A stretch of 64,000 nt of DNA from Ptychodera flava (taxonomy: Eukaryota; Hemichordata; Enteropneusta; Ptychoderidae): positions 44,325,629 through 44,389,628 of the forward strand of contig NC_091932.1 in the NCBI RefSeq assembly GCF_041260155.1, in the 5' to 3' direction. The translations under genes were made by a program, and so were the position numbers. This document shows, piece after piece, positions 58,892 to 64,000 of this stretch (positions within the stretch are counted from its first letter, which is position 1; each line of letters begins with the position of its first letter). Under the pieces are notes generated by a model, which was given only the letters and a program-made list of their open reading frames with translations, searched no databases and was not told where the DNA came from.

Positions 58892-60007
58892 ATGAAAAAT
58901 TACAGACCAGTATCCAATCTACCCTATTTATCGAAAATTCTGGAGAAAATAGTCGCACAGCAACTACATGATCATCTGACTAGGTATGAACTTTACACCA
59001 AGTGTCAGAGTGCATATCGTGCCAACCATAGCACAGAAACAGCTTTACTGCGTCTTCACAATGACATTATGGTAGCTCTAAATAACAAAAAGGATGTCGT
59101 TCTCATCATGCTGGACTTATCAGCAGCATTCGATACGATTGACCATGGCGTTTTACTAAAGAGACTCGAGTATCGATTTGGTGTCACTGGCGCAGCACTA
59201 GCATGGTTTACATCATACCTTAACAATCGCAGTCAGTATGTAAAAGTGAACTCTTTGAAATCATCTACGTCATTCTTGAAATGTGGTGTCCCCCAAGGAT
59301 CTGTTCTGGGGCCGATCTTATTCACATTATACACTGCTCCACTAGAAGACATCATCATGAAATATAACCTTGACTACACCATGTATGCAGATGACTCGGG
59401 AATTTACGCCATCTGTGATAAGCCAGCTGACATTTTATCGAACGTTGAACAGTGTGTCGATGATATTCGTTCCTGGATGAAAATGAATATGTTGGTCCTA
59501 AATGATGATAAGACAGAAGTCATACAGTTTTCGTCAAAGTTAAAAACTCATGCTGAACAACTGACTAGCTTGAAAATCGGTGGATCAGACATAGTTCCAT
59601 CCTCTTCCGTAAGAAATCTTGGTGTTAATTTGCAAAATGATGGCTCTATGTCTGATTATGTTAGTCATATTTGCAAAGTGGGTTCTTTTTCCCTATACAG
59701 GATTGGCTAGATTCGCAAACTGCTTGATAAAGCCTGCACAGAGAGACTGATACATGCATTTGTGACATCACGACTAGACTATTGTAACAGTCTATTGAAT
59801 GGAATACCTAAGTGTCAGTTAAGTGGTTTACAATCTCTTCAGAATGCCGCCGCTCCTCTTGTATGCTGTAAACGTAAATTGGACCACATCACTCCAGTAC
59901 TGAATGACTTACATTGGTTACCAGTTGATGCCAGAATTAAATTTAAAACTCTGCTGATAACTTTCAAGATAATTAATCACATGCACCACTGTACTTATCA
60001 GAAATAA
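58892..60007 (+). pseudogene. LINE reverse transcriptase core and C-terminal region
   Basis: NYRPVSNLPYLSKILEKIVA, DLSAAFDTIDHGVLLKRLEY, CGVPQGSVLGPILFTLYTAP and YADDSGIYAI. A TAG at 59708 stands where copy 1 has a Lys codon (RIGKIR); the same frame then continues through SRLDYCNSLLNGIPKCQLSG and DLHWLPVDARIKFKT. The YADD catalytic pair is intact. Confidence 0.85.
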
Positions 60008-60399
60008 TTAGTCCATATGTACCTACAAGAAATCTTCGTTCAGCGGAAAAGCTGCTTTTAGTCAGACCCACTGGTATTTTCAATAAGACTTACGGTCAGA
60101 GAGCATTTTCAGTCTGTGCACCCTCTCTCTGGAATTCACTTCCATTAGATATTAGAAATTCAAAGACCATTGTCAATTTTAAATCCGCACTCAAAACTTA
60201 CCTTTTTAAACAACATTTTTATTAAACTTTTCCGGGTTTGTGTGTGTGTGTGTTTTGCTTTGTTTTTACATCTACCTTTAACAACTGTACTTTTTAAATC
60301 AAATCTGTGTATTGTTATGGAAAGCGCACTGAGACGCAGTGTAGTGCGCTCTTTTATAAGAAATAAATTATTATTATTATTATTATTATGAGTAACTAT

Positions 60400-61216
60400 T
60401 GAGCGCAAACAAATATTTGACCAAAAACTGCAAAAATTGACCCAAAAATACAAAAATTGAAGATTTCATCAAATTTCAATATATCACACTAAGAGAACCC
60501 CTAGGAACCTGTATACCAAATATCAAAGGCATCAGACAAGTAGTTTTTGAGAAACACATTTTTTGACCAAAAATGGCAAAAATTGCACCAAAAATACAAA
60601 ATTGCAGATTTCATCATAGATTCAATATATCATACTTAGTTCATCTAAGCTGTCAGACGAGCGGTTATGATGAAATAAATTTTTGACCAAAAATGACAAA
60701 AAAATTCCTTAAAAATACAGATTTGCATATTTCATCACAATTTGAACAAATCCAAGTTGGGTTATCCCTAGGGACCTGTATACAAAATATCAAAGCTGTC
60801 TGACCAGCGGTTATGAAGAAGAAGATTTTTTACCAAAAACGCCTTTTTTGGCACTAATTTGCATATTTTCAACAATATCAAAAAATCAAAAAAGCACAAT
60901 CATTTCAGGTCAGCCCAAAGTACTTACAGGCTAATTTGTCATGTAATCTGCTCAGTGGTTATTGAGTTTTTCAATTTTGACTGTTTTTACATTTTTCCAC
61001 TTAATTTGCATATTTTTGGCAATGACAACTTCATTTGAACAAATCTCATCTACAGCCCATCATCCATGTACACAACAAATATCAATATGAAAGGTGCAGC
61101 GGTTTGGAGTTTTTGATGTTGACGGACAGACATACAGACATACATACATACAGACAGTTCCCTAGCCTATAAGAATAGCTTCCATTGCCATATATACATA
61201 TGGCTATGGGAGCTAA
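60400..61216 (+). mobile_element. Type B element, copy B4
   Basis: Three to four degenerate units of about 130 bp (60.42-60.85 kb) with CCAAATATCAAAG, GTTTTTGAGAAACA and GACCAAAAATGGCAAAAATT. Then come the conserved B 3' section (CAGCCCATCATCCATGTACA), a (GACATACA)n run, a hairpin (61177-61214) and CTAA. Near-identical 3' section to B3. Confidence 0.65.
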
Positions 61217-61497
61217 AAATTTAGCTGATATTTTTTACTGAACAATGTGTTCTTCTGAAAATTCAGCTGATTTTTTTACTGAACAACATGTTCATCCAAA
61301 TAATCAGCTGAATTTTTGAGTGAATATGAATATTAAAAAGGCATTTTTGGGATGTGAAATATCATATTTTAAAAGTTGTTGTACAGTTATTATCAGTATT
61401 ATAGTAACATTAATACCTGGTAACAAAATTTGAAATTAACAGGAAATTCCGAAATTTGATCGGATTTTCCGCAATTAGTTCGCGGATCGGAGAGCGT

Positions 61498-62048
61498 TAA
61501 AAGTAAATAAAGTCTGAAACTTTAGGTACTGGAGGTCAACTTTAGGAACAGGCTTAGCAGAGGAATGTTTCAACACAGTCCTTCATGGTTTCAGCAGGTC
61601 TGCCAATATGTATCAGTTCATGAACAATGACAGGAAATGACTCAAGGTCAGTGGAGTAGGCTGTTTCAGTCACTGCCACCACTCCTACACATAATACGTA
61701 CACTGCATACAAATAGGTCATAGGTTAGAACCTCTGACTCAGATGTGTAGGCTGTTTCAGTTAATACCACCACTCCCGCACATTTGCAGGATTTCCCCTT
61801 TTTCTTACCTCATTTGCATATTTTTGACACTGACATGTTCATTTGAACAAAGTCACATCTCAACCCCTGGGTCTACCTGTACACCAAATACTAAGATGGT
61901 AGGTGTGGCAGTTTGGGAGCTTTTGCGTCATATGGACAAACATCCGTATATACATACATAAATACAGAGGGACATATACCGGTACAGATGCTACTGACTC
62001 ACCATATAAGCTCTTTTTGGTATTTATACACATTCAAATATGAACTAA
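61498..62048 (+). mobile_element. Type B element, copy B5
   Basis: GGTACTGGAGGTCAACTTTA through GACAGGAAATGACTCAAGGT, then ATTTGCATATTTTTGACACT and a degenerate run before ACTAA at 62044-62048. Closest to B2 (both have GTGTAGGCTGTTTCAGT or similar). Confidence 0.6.
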
Positions 62049-63020
62049 CATAAAACGGATAAAAATAGTCGTAGAAGTTGCAGTTTAGAGCTTCATCATC
62101 ATTTATTTTGAATAACAGGAGAAAGGCATCTAGCGTGGTGAACAGTTGCCCTTTAAATGTCTAGATATTTGCCCACAATTTTGTGCAATTTGCTGGCTAA
62201 TTGAAACAAGAATCTTTTCCTTAGTACCAGTGTATGGCTGTGGTATTTATCTGGTATTGATACCTTACCTTGCCAACCATGTGTGTAGAGACTCCCAGTC
62301 TCTTAAAATACTGTGGAAATATTAGTTTCATTCAGTTGCAAACCAGATGGCATTGCTCCCATTACGACATCATGCTGTAAACCTGATTTCAACAAAAACA
62401 ATTCTGTTGGTTGTATATATACTCTGCTGGTAACATTCTATGAAAAGACTAAGGCTGTATAATTACCAAGACACATTACCCAACATCTCTACATGTATCT
62501 TTCATGATCTCATCAAAAAATTGTTGGCAATCACAGATAACTGTAGTATTATTGAGATCTCCAAAATAAACAAGATATTACAGGATCTTACTGAATGCTC
62601 TTATACGCATAAAGTTCATCATTACGTTTAAAGAAAAACAGGATTTACGGCTTTATCCATACCACTATGTATCATCATCCACAGATGTCTTCTTATGAAT
62701 GCAGGAATTTTTCTGTATATAAGGCACAGGGGGGCTGCTATTGTCTTGAGTCTTCTTCTCCTGGGTAACAGACAGCAAGATAAAAAAGAAATTTAACATA
62801 TTTCTGAGAATGCACATGTATACATATATTTATTAATCACAGAAAAGACAGCACCACTATCCGTTGACAGACTTGTATAATTTTGTGCTTCACTACAGAA
62901 CTCTATTGCTGATCTGGTGTTATTGACTACTGAATTGTTCAAACTTGAGTAAAAGCATAGACATGCAGTTGAGGGGGAATGCCCCTCTACTATCTATGGT
63001 AAAAGCCAGACTGAAGACAA
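62049..63020. other. Nothing recognised; possibly 5' part of the Penelope-like relic
   Basis: Short frames only (longest 63 codons at 62440-62631). It could be decayed sequence of the Penelope-like element whose end lies just downstream, but no RT motif was seen. Confidence 0.35.
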
Positions 63021-63500
63021 AGACTATACACTGATCAAGGAAACTGTACACCATGTAACAACTGTGAAATGTGCAAAATCATGATTCAGAACAATGAATA
63101 CAAAATAATCAACAAAGTCATTGACAAATCATATCCTGTCACTGGCCAATTAACATGCAAAACATGTAATATATTATCTATGCCAATTGTCTGTGCTAAA
63201 TGCAACAAAATGTATACTGGTGAAACAAAATGTGATCTTCGTATCAGAATCAATGAACACATTTATAGCATTTGAACACACAAAGATACCCTGGGTCGCC
63301 CATCACTTCCAATATTAACCACTTCTAATTCACTGGCCTCTGTGAAATCTATTCTAGACACGACAAAATAAGAAAGCAACTCAAACTTTACAAATTATTA
63401 ATTCCCTGGGCACTCTTTCACACACTGCTATCAACAGAAAAGTATTACTTCACAAGATCACAGTTTGTGAGAGAAATCTTACAACACATCCTAACAATCC
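63021..63500 (+). mobile_element. Penelope-like element fragment, GIY-YIG endonuclease end
   Basis: Codons for GNCTPCNNCEMCKIM (Cys cluster) followed by LTCKTCNILSMPIVCAKCNK and MYTGETKCDLRIRINEH match the Cys-rich linker and GIY-YIG core of Penelope-like elements (C..C....Y.GET...L..R...H). A further stretch INSLGTLSHTAINRK near 63.40-63.45 kb resembles their C-terminal end. YTG stands where YIG is usual. The frame is broken and the RT part is not visible, so it is a dead 3' fragment. Confidence 0.55.
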
Positions 63501-63744
63501 CAATAGTTTGGCTAAAAATAGACCATTGTCAGAAGTGTCAACTCGAATTGATAATTAACCGTATTTGCATAGAGCTTCTGTCTTGACTGGCTACAATCAA
63601 CTTTTTGGTATAGCCATGAAACACTGCACATACATGCATACATCAACACCACAGGTAATGACCCCTTGGACTCTGACCCCAGTGGTGACCTGCATTGAGG
63701 AGAGATTTCGATCAGAGCTGGATGAAGAGGGTTAGATTTGGATG

Positions 63745-64000
63745 TCATATTTGAATTTTTTTACCTAAAACAGCAAAAAATTGCCTGAAAAATATGCTTT
63801 TGCAGATTTTTTCACAGTTTGTTCAGAAACTGATTTGGATAACTACCACTAGGCATGCATATCAAACTTTTCAGCACTCAGATAGGTAGCTTTACACAAG
63901 ATTTATCTACAAAAATGCCCCCAAAATACAAATAGCAACTTGCAGCATGATTTAAACCAACCTTCATGAAATCAATCCTAGAAATCTTCACTCAAAGTTT
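63745..64000 (+). mobile_element. Type B element, copy B6 (runs off the window)
   Basis: Typical core text (TTGCCTGAAAAATATG, GCATGCATATCAAACTTTTC, GATTTATCTACAAAAATGCC). Only its beginning is inside the window. Confidence 0.45.

Larger units (their letters stand above)
58087..60390 (+). mobile_element. L2/CR1-clade LINE, second copy, 5'-truncated
   Basis: Same family as the copy at 47.45-50.09 kb, opposite strand. It begins near the end of the TTAA-flanked element, lacks the endonuclease, and runs to a (TTA)n tail at about 60364-60390, preceded by GCACTGAGACGCAGTGTAGT. The C-terminal hallmark LWNSLPLDIRNSKTIVNFKS is present near 60.13-60.19 kb. At least three coding breaks make it dead. Confidence 0.9.

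Overview
The window is AT-rich, intron-bearing animal DNA. It carries two host genes on the + strand, both of types used in innate immunity, in the first 28.5 kb. The remaining 35 kb is a dense, nested field of transposons and tandem repeats. A gene pairing a death effector domain (DED) with a NACHT ATPase, a PARP14-like RRM/KH/macro gene, L2/CR1-clade LINEs, a Penelope-like fragment and pearl/Helitron-like tandem-repeat elements together suggest a marine invertebrate. A deuterostome such as a hemichordate is my best guess. This is inferred from gene and repeat content; no species marker is visible.

Region 1 (1-16.8 kb): a PARP14/PARP9-like gene. Seven exons can be placed at canonical AG/GT borders whose phases all agree (3412-3430, 6594-6779, 10282-10542, 11316-11552, 11948-13575, 13879-13956, 14472-16484). 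Together they make 4422 nt, or 1473 residues: three RRM-like modules, a run of KH-like modules, a Ser/Lys-rich linker and two macro domains. No WWE or ADP-ribosyltransferase domain follows. The introns hold several foldback or short inverted-repeat elements (3.9-4.6, 5.0-5.8 and 7.0-8.0 kb).

Region 2 (17-28.7 kb): a foldback element and a small palindrome precede an NLR-type gene. One exon carries most of a DED (22578-22796). A large exon (from 25656) carries the NACHT ATPase, winged-helix-like segments and a degenerate C-terminal repeat region. The frame stops at TAG 28076, but the same frame stays open for another 131 codons to a second stop at 28474. An AATAAA lies 174 bp beyond that.

Region 3 (28.7-64 kb): no confident host gene. 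It contains two GGGAGCCGTC-ended elements with TTA/TAA duplications (PIF/Harbinger-like, one apparently inserted with a relative of itself), a large inverted-repeat element, a G-rich inverted-repeat element, two broken L2/CR1-like LINEs in opposite orientation, a TTAA-flanked 2.9-kb element with near-perfect ends, a Penelope-like GIY-YIG fragment and tRNA-derived SINE remnants. It also holds at least eight tandem-repeat-cored elements of three related types (A, B, C). These end in a tetranucleotide-like run, a hairpin and CTAA, as in Helitron-related pearl-type elements.

The most unusual signals are: the type C array, in which each 226-bp unit carries a nuclear-receptor DR1 motif next to an E-box-like site; the shared core motif and interchangeable cores of types A, B and C; terminal hairpins that keep pairing while their sequence changes; and the in-frame TAG within the NLR gene.
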